Positions 44,853 through 54,009 are shown, counted from the stretch's first letter. The stretch is 64,000 nt of DNA from Enterococcus_K sp051713825 (GCF_051713825.1 NZ_JBIOQR010000001.1:558001-622000); one strand, 5' to 3'. A program made the numbers and translations. Notes: generated from the sequence alone by a model not told the origin.

Positions 44853-46543
44853 GTATGTGTCAAGTATTTTGCGGTAACCATTATTTTAGAGTGATAGGTA
44901 CGGCTCTATTTATATTATTTCACTTTCCTACCGCGCTTCGCTTGGTTGAATTGTGTCAAGTAAATCATTTTTGCTAAAAATAATTTACTTGACACAATTG
45001 CCATTTGGTAGGGCATTATGAATTTTTTTAACTACATAATCCGCGAATCAGTTTTCCCATGCCCGTTGATGTTTTTTCTTTTCCTGTTACATGTCCGTAT
45101 TGAATGCCTACATGCTCTTCAAAACGATTCCAACGCTTACTAGTCGTATTTCTTAATGCTTGTTGGCAGCGTTTCTTCAACGCGTCTTCCGCTTCTGCTG
45201 GTGCATAATCTGTCATCAAGCATTGTTCAATTTCTTTGTTTTTTATACTTGATATCACTCGCACCATGGCTTCAGCTCCACTCTTTGTCCAATAGCGTCC
45301 TTGTCGTTTCATTCGATAGCTGTACACTCTATGATTGCTTTCACAGGTGCCTATGCATTTTTGAATCCCAGCTAAATTTCGTTGTTCAAAAGGTTGTAGC
45401 CACTTCCAGTTTCTAGTTAAGTAGTTTTCTAATAGACGCAGAGATTCTCGGTTTTTTTCTGTGTCTTGCTCGTCCACTAACAGGCTCGCCGCCGTATCTA
45501 ACGCTACAACGACCTTGTCCCAACTATAAGCTTGCCAAATAGCCTCCATTAGATACGGCTGTAAATCTTTGAAGTTAGAGAGTCTTTCTTTAATTTTTCG
45601 ATTAACATGGTACGCGTCTAAAAAGAATTCATGCCGTCTACAATTTCCCGCTAGCTCTTCAAATACATTTTTTTCAAAGCCTGAACCACCATCACTATTA
45701 CTGATGACAATGGTTTTTTCAAGGCGATACGTGTTTGCTAGGTACTCTTGTGTTTCTTTTAGTGCTTGCTTACGGCTAAGGCTTACAAACTCATGATAAT
45801 TTTTCAACTGTCTTCGATTTTTCCCGACTGGTCTTGAACCTTCACATACTTGAAATCGATAAATTTCTAATTGGTTTTTTTTCTGACCTTTAATTTGAAT
45901 ACCGTCTCCTTCAATGTAAATCGCTGAAGGTCTTCTCTTTTTATCTTTTCTTTCATCATAGCGTTCTTCCGCCGTTTGTTGGCTTTTAATTTCTTCACCC
46001 ACCTGTAAGACCAACCGGTTTATTTTTCGATGACTCATGGTGAAGGAAGTCAAGAGTTCTATGGCTTTCTCACTATTCCGATACGTCATTTTGCTGGCAA
46101 GCTCCGCAACATTTCGTTTGAGTAAATGACTGTACCTATCATGGCTTTTCAATCCTAAAAAGACATCTAACGCATAAACTGAAGACTCGCCTTCCTTGAT
46201 GTATCGCCTTCTACGGAATTGAATTTCGCCGAATACTGTCAATAATTTCCGATCGTTCTTTTTTCTATTTGATACCCTTGTTTTTTGTATTCTCCAATTA
46301 AATCATCATCTATTTGTTCAAAGGCCATTGTGATGATTTCTCGGATCAAATTGGCAAGATAAATGACTAATGCTTTTTCTTTTGCAATAAAATGCGATTC
46401 ACTCTTTAAAATTTCTGCAATTTCGTTTACAATAGTTTCCATGAAGACCATCCTCTTATTGTTATTGGCCGCTAAACCTAACAATTAGAATAATGGTCTT
46501 CTTTCTTTTTTTCAAATCTTACCGCAATATATTTTACACTTAG
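44853..46543 (-). mobile_element. ISLre2-family insertion sequence
   Basis: 1691 bp. The terminal repeats read GTATGTGTCAAGTATTTTGC (left) and, reverse-complemented, CTAAGTGTAAAATATATTGC (right), each continuing GGTAA. A 9-bp target duplication lies on both sides within the IS1182 transposase gene, proving insertion at codon 19 of that gene. Confidence 0.9.
45028..46442 (-). pseudogene. ISLre2-family transposase, one-base frameshift
   Basis: UPF0236/ISLre2-type transposase in two frames. The N-terminal piece runs from an ATG at 46442 (METIVNEIAEILKSES) to a stop near 46246. The larger piece (45028-46242) continues from LTVFGEIQFRRRRY. Adding one base near 46253 restores a single chain of about 472 residues (EKRT-D-RKLLTVFGE). 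The C-terminal part holds family segments such as YIEGDGIQIKGQ, ISNSDGGSGFEKN and FLDAYHVNRKIKERL. As written it is inactive unless frameshifting occurs. Confidence 0.85.
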
Positions 46544-48068
46544 CTTCATTTTCTCCAAAAGAAAATCACGTCGCTGTTTTCATCAATGAATTAGTGGACT
46601 CTCTTCAAATCAATGAACCCTATATTTTTGGACGCCCTAGAGAATATGATCTAGGTGCCATGATGAAGCTAGTTCTGTTTGCCTATACGAGAGAAACCTT
46701 CACTAGTCGCAAGATTGAGCGATTGGCTGAAGAAAATTTATATGCCCGATGGCTGACTCAAGAACGCGTGCCTTCTTATCGAACGATTGCCCGTTTCTGC
46801 GTGTCCAATGATGTGCAGGAATTGACGAATAAAGGATTAACACATCTGACCGAGTATCTTCGTTCCCGTAATCTCATTGATGATGCGTTGTTTATTGATG
46901 GTACGAAAATTCTAGCCGATGCCAATAAATACAGCTTTGTCTGGAAGAAAAACACGATCCGTTTTGATCAGATGAATCGTGAAAAACTCCTTTTCATGAT
47001 GGCAGAACTAAAAGAAGCTTATGCTGTGAAACAAATTCCCGAAGGGACTTCCCTTTCTTTAGACATGGTAGATGAACTCTTGACCCGAATGGAGTTACGT
47101 TTGGATGGACTTGAAAAAGAAGTAGAAGCAACGAAACATATGTCACCTAATCCCGCGAAAAAACAGCGCCGTACACTGAAAAGCCAAGTGCGTAAATTAA
47201 CCGAAAAACGAGGGAAGCTGATTGAACATCAAGAACAGTTGTCTATTTATGGTGCCCGAAATAGTTATTCGAAGACCGATCATGATGCCACATTCATGCG
47301 CGTGAAAGAAGACCATATGATGAACGGTCAATTAAAGCCAGCCTACAACCTCCAAATCGCCACTTGTAATCAATTTGTTTTAGGGTATGATGTTTTTCAA
47401 AACCCCACTGATACTAGAACGTTACAGCCATTACTTGAAAAAATGAATGTGGATAGCCAATCACACCGATATATTGTCGCCGATGCAGGGTATGGATCAG
47501 AAAGTAATTATCGTTATCTAGAAGATGAACTTCCTCAACACACCGCGCTTATTCCCTATGGGACCTTTTTAAAAGAGAAAAGTAAAAAGTGGAAAACCGA
47601 TGAGCAAAAAATAATGAACTGGAAGTACAATGAGCATGAAGATTACTATATCGACCCTAAAGGTGTGCGATTTAATTTTCATTCCTATCGCAAAAGAACC
47701 GATAAAGATGGATTTATTCGAGATTTTAAAGAATATCAAGCAGAAAAAATTGATCTAAATCAAGAAGTGATTTCCGAAGCTTTAACACCGAAGGGGCATC
47801 TTAGAAAAATTACAGTAAACCCTGCTTGGGAATATCATAAAGCCAAACAAAATGAGCTTCTTTCTACCCCTGAAACCGGAAAGGCATATAGCCGCAGGAA
47901 GATCGACGTAGAAACAGTCTTCGGATTTATGAAGGCTTGTTTAGGCTTCACTCGATACACAGTTCGAGGGTTAGATAATGTAAGAAAGCAATCAGGGTTA
48001 CTGATTACGGCAATCAATATGATGAAGCTGGCAAAAATGAGTAATTAAACCAACCAATTATACTAAAA

Positions 48069-48118
48069 AACAAAATGCACGCGAAAATAAAAATATTTTC
48101 GCGTGCATTTTGTTTTTA
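48069..48118. terminator. Hairpin inside right end of IS1182-family element
   Basis: AAACAAAATGCACGCGAAAA pairs with TTTTCGCGTGCATTTTGTTT, a 20-bp stem with a T-rich tail. Confidence 0.8.
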
Positions 48119-48222
48119 TTGAGGACGTAACTTACTTATGTCACGCCCCCCATTCTAATGACAATTATACGACAAAGTCGCATAACGGCCACCTAATACT
48201 ATACCACAAAGGAGGTGACGAT

Positions 48223-48684
48223 GTGCGACTTTTTGATATTCAACCTTACGAGCTGCCAAAGTATGATACAGTTGATTGGTTGCAGACTAAATATGCAATA
48301 GGTATCTTCCTCCGAACTTACAAAACGAATCGAGAGCGGATGGGATACAGCCAACTCCCAAGGCTATCTCAGTCAGTAGAAATAGTAACCGGGAAGCAAA
48401 TTAGAGAAGTATGGCCTACTGAAGCAGAAAAGAAACAATTTGAGTACACTGAAGCTTGTTTTAATTATGGGTTTTCTGCAATCATGCATGCATATCGTCC
48501 AGAGGTTTCTGAAAGGAGGAGAAAAATATTTTTTTACCGATACTTATATGGATTATCCGTTCCATTAATTAGTGACAGAATTAATTATCAAAAGAATATT
48601 ATCATTGATGAATCAAAACTATCGATTATTCAGTTTTCACAGTCATTAGATTTATTAGTTGTCACTAGTGTTGCGCAAATATAG
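48223..48684 (+). CDS. ArpU-family phage-type transcriptional regulator
   Basis: 153 residues from a GTG with GGAGGT 6 nt upstream. The C-terminal part RRKIFFYRYLYGLSVPLISDRINYQKNIIIDESKLSIIQFSQSLDLL resembles the sigma-region-4-like helix-turn-helix of ArpU/late-phage regulators. An IS4 element begins 14 bp before its present stop and changes only the tail: the present end is VVTSVAQI, while removing the IS and one copy of CACTAGTG gives VVTSD and a stop. The protein is probably still functional. No other phage structural genes are present. Confidence 0.65.
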   Translation: MRLFDIQPYELPKYDTVDWLQTKYAIGIFLRTYKTNRERMGYSQLPRLSQSVEIVTGKQIREVWPTEAEKKQFEYTEACFNYGFSAIMHAYRPEVSERRRKIFFYRYLYGLSVPLISDRINYQKNIIIDESKLSIIQFSQSLDLLVVTSVAQI

Positions 48685-50056
48685 TCAGAATAATCTGAAA
48701 ACTATCTTTCGCTAAAATTTAAAAAAAAGTCGAATGCTTACGCAAGGGATGACTTTTTTCCAGAAAATTTTGGTCGTATTTAACTGAATCCTAAAAGCGT
48801 CGACAACGTATTTAGTCAAAATCACCCGGGTCTGTGGCGCTCTAACCAGATTTCTGCAGGCTCAAAACGTAGATAATGAAATGAGCGCTTTAACTGGAAA
48901 AGTGTCGCTACCGAATTCAATTCGATCTTTACCAAATAGGTTAACAGCGTCGCGATAAGGGTGAGAATCACTTGATTAATTGCACCTTGTTCGCTTCGTG
49001 AGTAAAGTTGCTTGATTGCCAGATTCTGTTTTAAATGTTTGAAAAACAGCTCAATTTGCCAACGTGCTTGATACATGTCGGCGACTTCATTTGGCGAAAT
49101 ATCAAAACGATTGGTAACGATTCGCAAGAGACGTTGACCTTTCGTCAAAACGGTCACAAGACGAAATCGTTCGGTGACGTGATTGTTTCCGCCGCCTAAA
49201 ATGACGTGTTGATCACTGATAAGTTGACCGTCTGTTGTTTTTGGATTCACGAGTTCAATTTGTTCTAAGACTGTAATCGTCGTATTGGATTTTGTTCGTG
49301 TCACAAAGAAATAACCGTCATTGTGCAGGTGATCCAGCAGTTTGTAATCAAAATAGCCGCGATCCACAACATAGGTCGCTTCTGTTTTGTCCACTAAACA
49401 TTCGAAATGATTCCGGTCATGTTCTTCGGCATTAGTAATCGTAAAATGTTCTGGGTATTGATTGGTTTTGTCCAGATAACAGAGGTTCAAATGAAGCTTG
49501 ATACCTGCTTTAGTTTTCCGAAAATTTGCCCATGGAAACCGCGTCTTATTCAACGGGATCGTGGTTGAATCAACAAGTTGAAGGCTAGTTGTTTTTGAAC
49601 TTGGTCGTTCTTTTGCCACTTTCTGAGCCAACTGCGCAAAGATCTCCATTAGAACTTCTTGACTGATTTCAGGAATTTTACGAGAAAGTGAACTGTAGCA
49701 CAGCGAATCTATGCCTATTTCTTGGCGAAGACTTCGATCCATAAAGGATCTGTCCATTTCGCGAAAGCTTGGAAGCTCTTCATAAACGGCATGTAACAGA
49801 ACTTTAATTGTGGTCGTGAAGTCCAGTTTTTTACTGTAAGAATTAAATTGTTGCATCCAATTTTTGGCTTCTTCCGATAAATTATTCAAATTTATTGAAG
49901 AAAACCATTTCTGAAATGAAGTTTTTGAGTTATACTTATCCATGTTGTGGTCCTTTTTATTGGTCTTGGATAAGTCATCCAAGAGTAGTATAAAGGATTT
50001 TTTTTTGTCTGGATAGCTTTATATCAAGTTTTAGATAGGTTGAGGAGTCTTTGCAA
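48671..50056 (-). mobile_element. IS4-family insertion sequence
   Basis: About 1386 bp between two copies of CACTAGTG (48663-48670 and 50057-50064). The inner ends are TTGCGCAAA and, reverse-complemented, TTGCAAAGA. Because CACTAGTG is its own reverse complement, it may be the 8-bp target duplication or the outermost part of the inverted repeats. Confidence 0.8.
48822..49943 (-). CDS. IS4-family transposase
   Basis: 373 residues from the ATG preceded by AAAAAGGACC. DDE residues are visible in LQLVDSTTIPL, YVVDRGYFDYK and the family signature YQARWQIELFFKHLKQ (Y-2-R-3-E-6-K). The chain is complete, so it may be active. It lies on the strand opposite to the arpU-like gene. Confidence 0.9.
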   Translation of the reverse strand: MDKYNSKTSFQKWFSSINLNNLSEEAKNWMQQFNSYSKKLDFTTTIKVLLHAVYEELPSFREMDRSFMDRSLRQEIGIDSLCYSSLSRKIPEISQEVLMEIFAQLAQKVAKERPSSKTTSLQLVDSTTIPLNKTRFPWANFRKTKAGIKLHLNLCYLDKTNQYPEHFTITNAEEHDRNHFECLVDKTEATYVVDRGYFDYKLLDHLHNDGYFFVTRTKSNTTITVLEQIELVNPKTTDGQLISDQHVILGGGNNHVTERFRLVTVLTKGQRLLRIVTNRFDISPNEVADMYQARWQIELFFKHLKQNLAIKQLYSRSEQGAINQVILTLIATLLTYLVKIELNSVATLFQLKRSFHYLRFEPAEIWLERHRPG

Positions 50057-50138
50057 CACTAGTGATTAGTTGTAAAAGAATAATATGTAAGTTGCCTTTT
50101 ATACTACGTCGAGTTATAATAAGGTGAGGTGACTAAAC

Positions 50139-50726
50139 ATGCTTAGTAAAAAACTAAAAGCGGTTTTTGATAAATATAATGGTACTCTTCCAACAAAAGT
50201 TGCTGTAAGAGAAGGAATTAGTAAAGAAACTTTGAGGAAAGCTGCTTTAAGGGGAGATATCGAAAAAGTTGATCGTAGTGGATACGTCCTTCTAGAAGCC
50301 TTACAAGATGATTATTTCCTGCTTCAATCAGCTGTGCCAAAAGGAATTATCTCTCATGAGTCAGCAGCTATGTTTTTAAACTATGGGAACTTCTCGCCTT
50401 TTGAGTGTCATATGACCTTCCCACATGGATATAATAATCCAAACTTAAACAAGCATCTAATCCGTCCAAAATATGTAAGTAGTTCCTATTATGATTTGGG
50501 TGTGACGAAATTGGAAACCTGGCATGGGAATCTAGTTTTTGCATACGATAGAGAGCGAACAGTACTTGATATGTTAGCCAGTAGACACTCATCTGCTGAA
50601 ACTGTTGAACGTGTTTTAGATGACTATTTTTATGATGATGAAAAAGATCTAAGTCGACTATATGAATATGCAGAAAAAATGAATCGTCTATATTGCCTGA
50701 AGGAGGTTAATTTAAAAATTGCTTAG
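50139..50726 (+). CDS. abiEi: AbiEi-type antitoxin (type IV toxin-antitoxin)
   Basis: 195 residues. The N-terminal winged helix-turn-helix (LPTKVAVREGISKETLRKAALRGDIEKVDRSGYVLLE) is typical of AbiEi-family antitoxins, followed by the conserved PKGIISHESAAMFLNYGNFSPFECHMTFPHGY and YDRERTVLDMLASR segments. Family members repress their own promoter and counteract the partner nucleotidyltransferase. Its stop overlapped the original toxin start, reconstructed as TTG at 50719. The toxin gene has been split by an IS30 element right after. Confidence 0.85.
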   Translation: MLSKKLKAVFDKYNGTLPTKVAVREGISKETLRKAALRGDIEKVDRSGYVLLEALQDDYFLLQSAVPKGIISHESAAMFLNYGNFSPFECHMTFPHGYNNPNLNKHLIRPKYVSSSYYDLGVTKLETWHGNLVFAYDRERTVLDMLASRHSSAETVERVLDDYFYDDEKDLSRLYEYAEKMNRLYCLKEVNLKIA

Positions 50727-50817
50727 TGAACAGAGAACAAAAAATTTAATCCCAAATTTCAAGAACAACTTAGCCACTTTTCGAAATGAGTGAAAAATAT
50801 CTGTTATTTCTATGTTC

Positions 50818-50941
50818 CGCTGTTGATTTGATAGTGAGTTGGTGTGTGGTAGTCTGACTAGGAGACAGTCTGGCTTCCGCCAGACTTCCCAGACGTTAAG
50901 CCACATGCCAAGAGGCTCACTGTCAAATCAACTCACAGCTA
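50818..50941. repeat. Long imperfect hairpin at the 3' side of the IS30 transposase gene
   Basis: The outer arms are GTTGATTTGATAGTGAG and CTCACTGTCAAATCAAC, then GGTGTGTGG with CCACATGCC, and at the apex AGTCTGG-CTTCCG-CCAGACT. Together they make a branched or bulged stem over about 120 nt, overlapping the transposase stop. Confidence 0.65.
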
Positions 50942-52043
50942 TGCAAACCTCTTGTTCAAATTGCTGTCTGGGTGTTTGGTACCCTAAAATTTTTCTGGGT
51001 AAGTCATTCATGCCATCTTCTATCCGCTGAATATCTTTACGACTATACTTCTCTAAGCTCTCATACTTCGGGATTTTACGCCGAATCATGCGGTTATGAT
51101 TCTCATTCGTCCCGCGCTCGCAGGAAGTATAAGGATGCGTGAAATAGACTTCGCAGTACTCCTTTAATGTGTCTGCTAATGAAGCGAACTCGGAACCATT
51201 GTCTGAAGTAACTGTTTTGAAGATTCGTTTGAAGCTTCGGCAACCATATTCTTTGATTAGCTGTCGAATACCATAAGCCACTGAATCTGCGTCTTTACTG
51301 TCGATGAGCCGGATAATCTCAAAACGACTTTTTCGCTCAGTCAATGTAAGCAGCGTTGTTTCACAACCACCACGCTTTCCAATGACTGTATCAATTTCAA
51401 AATGACCAAACTCTTGACGATCTTCAATGTGAATAGGGCGCTCTTCAATACTCCGACCCAGTACTTTCTTGTTTTTACGGATATGTTTCTTCGGCCGTTT
51501 TCGGCTGACTTGACAGTTTAAGTCGATGTTTCTGACTTCTAAAAGCTGAGTATCAATGTACTTGTATAGAGTTGTGGTACAGACCATCTCTTCAGGAGAA
51601 AACAATCCGGTACGTTTGGCTGTCCCAACAACGACATCTGGGGCATAATCTGCTGTTTTGAACAGCGTAACGAAATAAGCCAGAAATGAGCGTACTTGGG
51701 CAAATTTACAGGGACGATGACACTTCTGACGCTTTTTTTCATAGCAGTTCTGAGCGAATTCAGGATCGTACTTCATAGAGAAGTATTTGATTCCATTGAC
51801 CTTGCGTACCTGTTCAACTTTCCCACGAGCAAGTTCGTTACTGATGGTTTGACGCTTAACGCCGATTCGACGAGCGATTTCACCATGAGAAAGCCCTTCT
51901 TCTTGCCAGCCGGCGATTTTCCCTCGTTCAATGGCAGTTAGGTGTTTTCCCTTTCTGCGATCTGTAGTAGAATGGATATAAGTCATAGTGAAAAATCTCC
52001 TTATTGATTGGTGTCGGAACCTCAATAATACACGATTTTTCAC
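50928..52043 (-). CDS. IS30-family transposase
   Basis: Up to 371 residues. The helix-turn-helix (HLTAIERGKIAGWQEEGLSHGEIARRIGVKRQTISNELARG) and the DDE catalytic domain (GHFEIDTVIGKRG, TVTSDNGSEFASL, RGTNENHNRMIRRKIPK) are complete. The likely start is MTYIHSTTDRRKGKHL at about 51986, which fits family length (352 residues). It lies opposite to the split toxin gene. Confidence 0.92.
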   Translation of the reverse strand: MKNRVLLRFRHQSIRRFFTMTYIHSTTDRRKGKHLTAIERGKIAGWQEEGLSHGEIARRIGVKRQTISNELARGKVEQVRKVNGIKYFSMKYDPEFAQNCYEKKRQKCHRPCKFAQVRSFLAYFVTLFKTADYAPDVVVGTAKRTGLFSPEEMVCTTTLYKYIDTQLLEVRNIDLNCQVSRKRPKKHIRKNKKVLGRSIEERPIHIEDRQEFGHFEIDTVIGKRGGCETTLLTLTERKSRFEIIRLIDSKDADSVAYGIRQLIKEYGCRSFKRIFKTVTSDNGSEFASLADTLKEYCEVYFTHPYTSCERGTNENHNRMIRRKIPKYESLEKYSRKDIQRIEDGMNDLPRKILGYQTPRQQFEQEVCIAVS

Positions 52044-53063
52044 TATGATGCTTTTTATTTTGGCTAGTGGCTAACTTGATTATAAAATTTGCGCAAAAAA
52101 TTTAATTAAAAAATACTCAAAAGAGTACAATTTACTCCCAAACCAACTTTATGGATTATACGGTTTGGAACAACTGTTGTTGAAGCTTAATACGTCTCCA
52201 TTCAAAGATTCTTTTGTGTTAAAAGGTGGATATCTATTGACTGCAGTCTACGGGTTAGACAATCGGGTTACTCGTGATTTAGATGCGACAATCCGGAAAA
52301 TGTCTTTGAATCAGCAAAAAGTTGAAGAGATGATTTCTTACATCGAGCAGCCGGACGAACATGGTGTTCAATCCTTTAAACTGATCAAGCAAAAAACAAT
52401 TCGAGAAAAATTTGAATATGATGGATTCAATTTAAAATTCCACTATATTTTAGGTAAAATGAGAATCCCTATCGAAATTGATATGACCACTGGAGAGCAA
52501 CTCTTACCGTTAACTGAAGAGAAAGTCTTACCTTTAATATTTAGTGAAGGGAATGTTACTTTTCCTTCTTATCCTCTGGAACAAATTTTAGCAGATAAGC
52601 TCTATACGACACTTGCCTATGGCCAAATTGATGACAGAAATTCACGAACTAAAGACCTATATGATATATATTTCTTGTCAACAATGAAACATGACATCTC
52701 CATTGAAGATGTAGGCAAAGCTATCAATCGAACATTGCAGCAACGTGAGGTGCAACTTTCACCAAAGGAATTTGAAAAGGTTTTAAGTTCTATCGAGTTA
52801 TCTTCTTATCAACAAAATTTATGGCGCACATTCGCTGAGTCGAATGTATTCGCAAGAGATGTGTCATTTGCGTCTGTTATGAATGAAGTGAAATCATTCT
52901 CAAACAAAGTCACGGGATCCATGTTGTCTTTAAAAGAAAAAAAATTGTCTATAGATGAACGTCTTATTCAAGCCAGAGAAAAGGCTAAACAAAATAATGA
53001 GAGTAAAGGACACTCGTCAAGAGAAAAAGATCATGAAATTACTGATTAATTGGAGGGTTTAAT

Positions 53064-53081
53064 ATGGAGGGTGTTTTGTTT
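53064..53081 (+). other. Possible start of a gene cut off by IS1216
   Basis: After the toxin stop, TTGGAGGGTTTAATATGG gives a good ribosome-binding site and ATG, but after six codons (MEGVLF) the sequence enters IS1216. Whatever followed has been lost. Confidence 0.3.
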
Positions 53082-53889
53082 GGTTCTGTTGCAAAGTTTT
53101 AAATAAAGAATAAAATCCCTTACGGTATCTATGATTTAAGCTGGGATTCCCAATAATACCTTGATTTCAGTACAGACCGAAAACCCGAAGAGAGTGCCTT
53201 CTTTTCGGGTTTTCTTATATAATCCTCGAATGGCTTCCATGCCTTTAATCGTGGTAGAGGCAGTGCGTAAACTTCGATAGAATTTATTGCGTCTCTTTGC
53301 TGGACGATGGTCTTGTTCAATCAAATTATTCAGGTATTTAATGGTACGATGTTCTGTCCCTTGATAAAAGCCGTATTCTTTTAGTTTCTTAAAGGCACTT
53401 GTAATAGAGGGGGCTTTATCTGTGACTACAACCTTCGGTTCATCAAACTGCTTCACTAACCGCTTAAGAAAAGCATAGGCTGCTTGTGTGTCCCGTTTTT
53501 TACGTAACCAAATATCCAAGGTTAAACCATCTGCATCGATGGCTCGATACAAATAATGCCATTTTCCTTTAATTTTGATGTACGTTTCATCCATTTTCCA
53601 TGAATAAAAGGAATTTTTATTTTTCTTTTTCCAAATTTGATAGAGTAGTTTGCCATATTCTTGCACCCACGATAAATCGTCGTATGAGAAACGTTAATGC
53701 CACGATCATATAAGATTTCTTGAACTTCACGATAGCTAAGGTTATAACGAAGATAGTAGCCCACGGCTACAATAATCACATCCTGCTGAAATTGCTTTCC
53801 TTTAAAATGACTCATCGTCATTCCTCCTGCTATCTTTTTCTAGTATTCTACCTTATCTGATAGTAGATTTAAAACTTTGCAACAGAACC
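53082..53889 (-). mobile_element. IS1216-type element (IS6 family)
   Basis: 808 bp with terminal repeats GGTTCTGTTGCAAAGTTTT at both ends. The flanks TTTTGTTT and AATTTTGG do not match, so there is no 8-bp target duplication. This suggests that its arrival was accompanied by deletion or recombination. The right end lies 8 bp from the recombinase core site at 53898. Confidence 0.92.
53136..53815 (-). pseudogene. IS1216-type transposase, one-base frameshift
   Basis: IS6-family DDE transposase that should be about 226 residues. The first part (MSHFKGKQFQQDVIIVAVGYY...HTTIYR) and the rest (QEYGKLLYQIWKKKNKNSFYSWKMDETYIK...LLGIPA) are in different frames. One base is missing near 53669: the usual reading is TTIYRWVQEYGK, and here it is TTIYRGCKNMA. 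The catalytic residues in WKMDETYIK, VVTDKAPS and LIEQDHRPAKRR remain. Probably inactive as written. Confidence 0.88.
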
Positions 53890-53897
53890 AATTTTGG

Positions 53898-53928
53898 TAT
53901 TTCTTGGAAGAATCAATTCCAAGAAATA
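53898..53928 (+). repeat. Left recombinase core-type site
   Basis: A perfect 12-bp inverted repeat (TATTTCTTGGAA and TTCCAAGAAATA) around the 7-bp spacer GAATCAA. This is the form of a tyrosine-recombinase crossover site. Its partner at 55392-55422 has the reverse-complement spacer TTGATTC. Confidence 0.75.
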
Positions 53929-53980
53929 TGATTATTCACTCGATAAATGCTGATATATCCCCATTTATAATCCCATAAAC

Positions 53981-54009
53981 AGAATACTTGATTGAAAAAA
54001 AAAAGTCAA
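53981..54009 (-). promoter_or_regulatory. Outward-facing promoter-like sequence inside the invertible segment
   Basis: On the minus strand TTGACT (54009-54004), a 17-bp spacer and TATTCT (53986-53981). In the present orientation it points at IS1216; after inversion it would point at the pilus operon. Confidence 0.5.

Larger units (their letters stand above)
44798..48048 (+). pseudogene. IS1182-family transposase, split by ISLre2 insertion
   Basis: The first codons remain at 44798-44852 (MYTYYNMDQLTLDLSTSF). The rest resumes at 46553 in the correct frame: joining base 44852 to 46553 gives SFSPKENHVAVFINELVDSLQ and runs on to 48048. The long part carries the DDE residues in FIDGTKILADANK, VADAGYGSES and KIDVETVFGFMKAC. 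The intact protein would be about 517 residues. The downstream part alone could start at an internal GTG or ATG but lacks the N-terminal domain and is unlikely to be active. Confidence 0.88.
44656..48150 (+). mobile_element. IS1182-family insertion sequence, interrupted by an ISLre2 element
   Basis: Inverted ends share GTGACATAAGT: the left end starts at about 44656 (GGGACTGTGACATAAGT) and the right end closes at about 48150 (ACTTATGTCACGCCCCC). A large hairpin sits just inside each end (44682-44730 and 48069-48118). Without the ISLre2 insertion and one copy of its target duplication it would be about 1.8 kb. The transposase gene is split by the insertion. Confidence 0.8.
50751..52094 (-). 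mobile_element. IS30-family insertion sequence in the abiEii gene
   Basis: About 1344 bp. The 28-bp inverted ends match at 21 positions: left CCCAAATTTCAAG...TTAGCCACT and right, reverse-complemented, CGCAAATTTTATAA...TTAGCCACT. The repeated 13-bp CAAAAAATTTAAT directly outside both ends (50738-50750 and 52095-52107) is the apparent target duplication, which is long for IS30, where 2-3 bp is usual. Confidence 0.75.
50719..53049 (+). pseudogene. abiEii: AbiEii-type nucleotidyltransferase toxin, split by IS30 element
   Basis: The first 11 codons lie at 50719-50750 (MLSEQRTKNLI in the frame overlapping the antitoxin stop, TTG start, AAGGAGG upstream). The rest resumes after the IS at 52095-52107, where the 13-bp sequence CAAAAAATTTAAT is repeated. 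Joining them gives KNLIKKYSKEYNLLPNQLYGLYGLEQLLLKL, a normal AbiEii beginning, and a 324-residue protein. The remaining part holds the nucleotidyltransferase motifs VLKGGYLLTAVYG...TRDLDATI, IPIEIDMTTG and ADKL...SRTKDLYDIYFL. A product from a TTG at 52165 would lack 30 residues; activity is uncertain. Confidence 0.8.

Noticed and set aside
48103..48222. N-terminal extension of the arpU-like gene
   Set aside because: It would translate the IS1182 end hairpin; the GTG at 48223 has a strong ribosome-binding site with correct spacing.
53074..53897. An 8-bp target duplication around IS1216
   Set aside because: The flanks TTTTGTTT and AATTTTGG differ.
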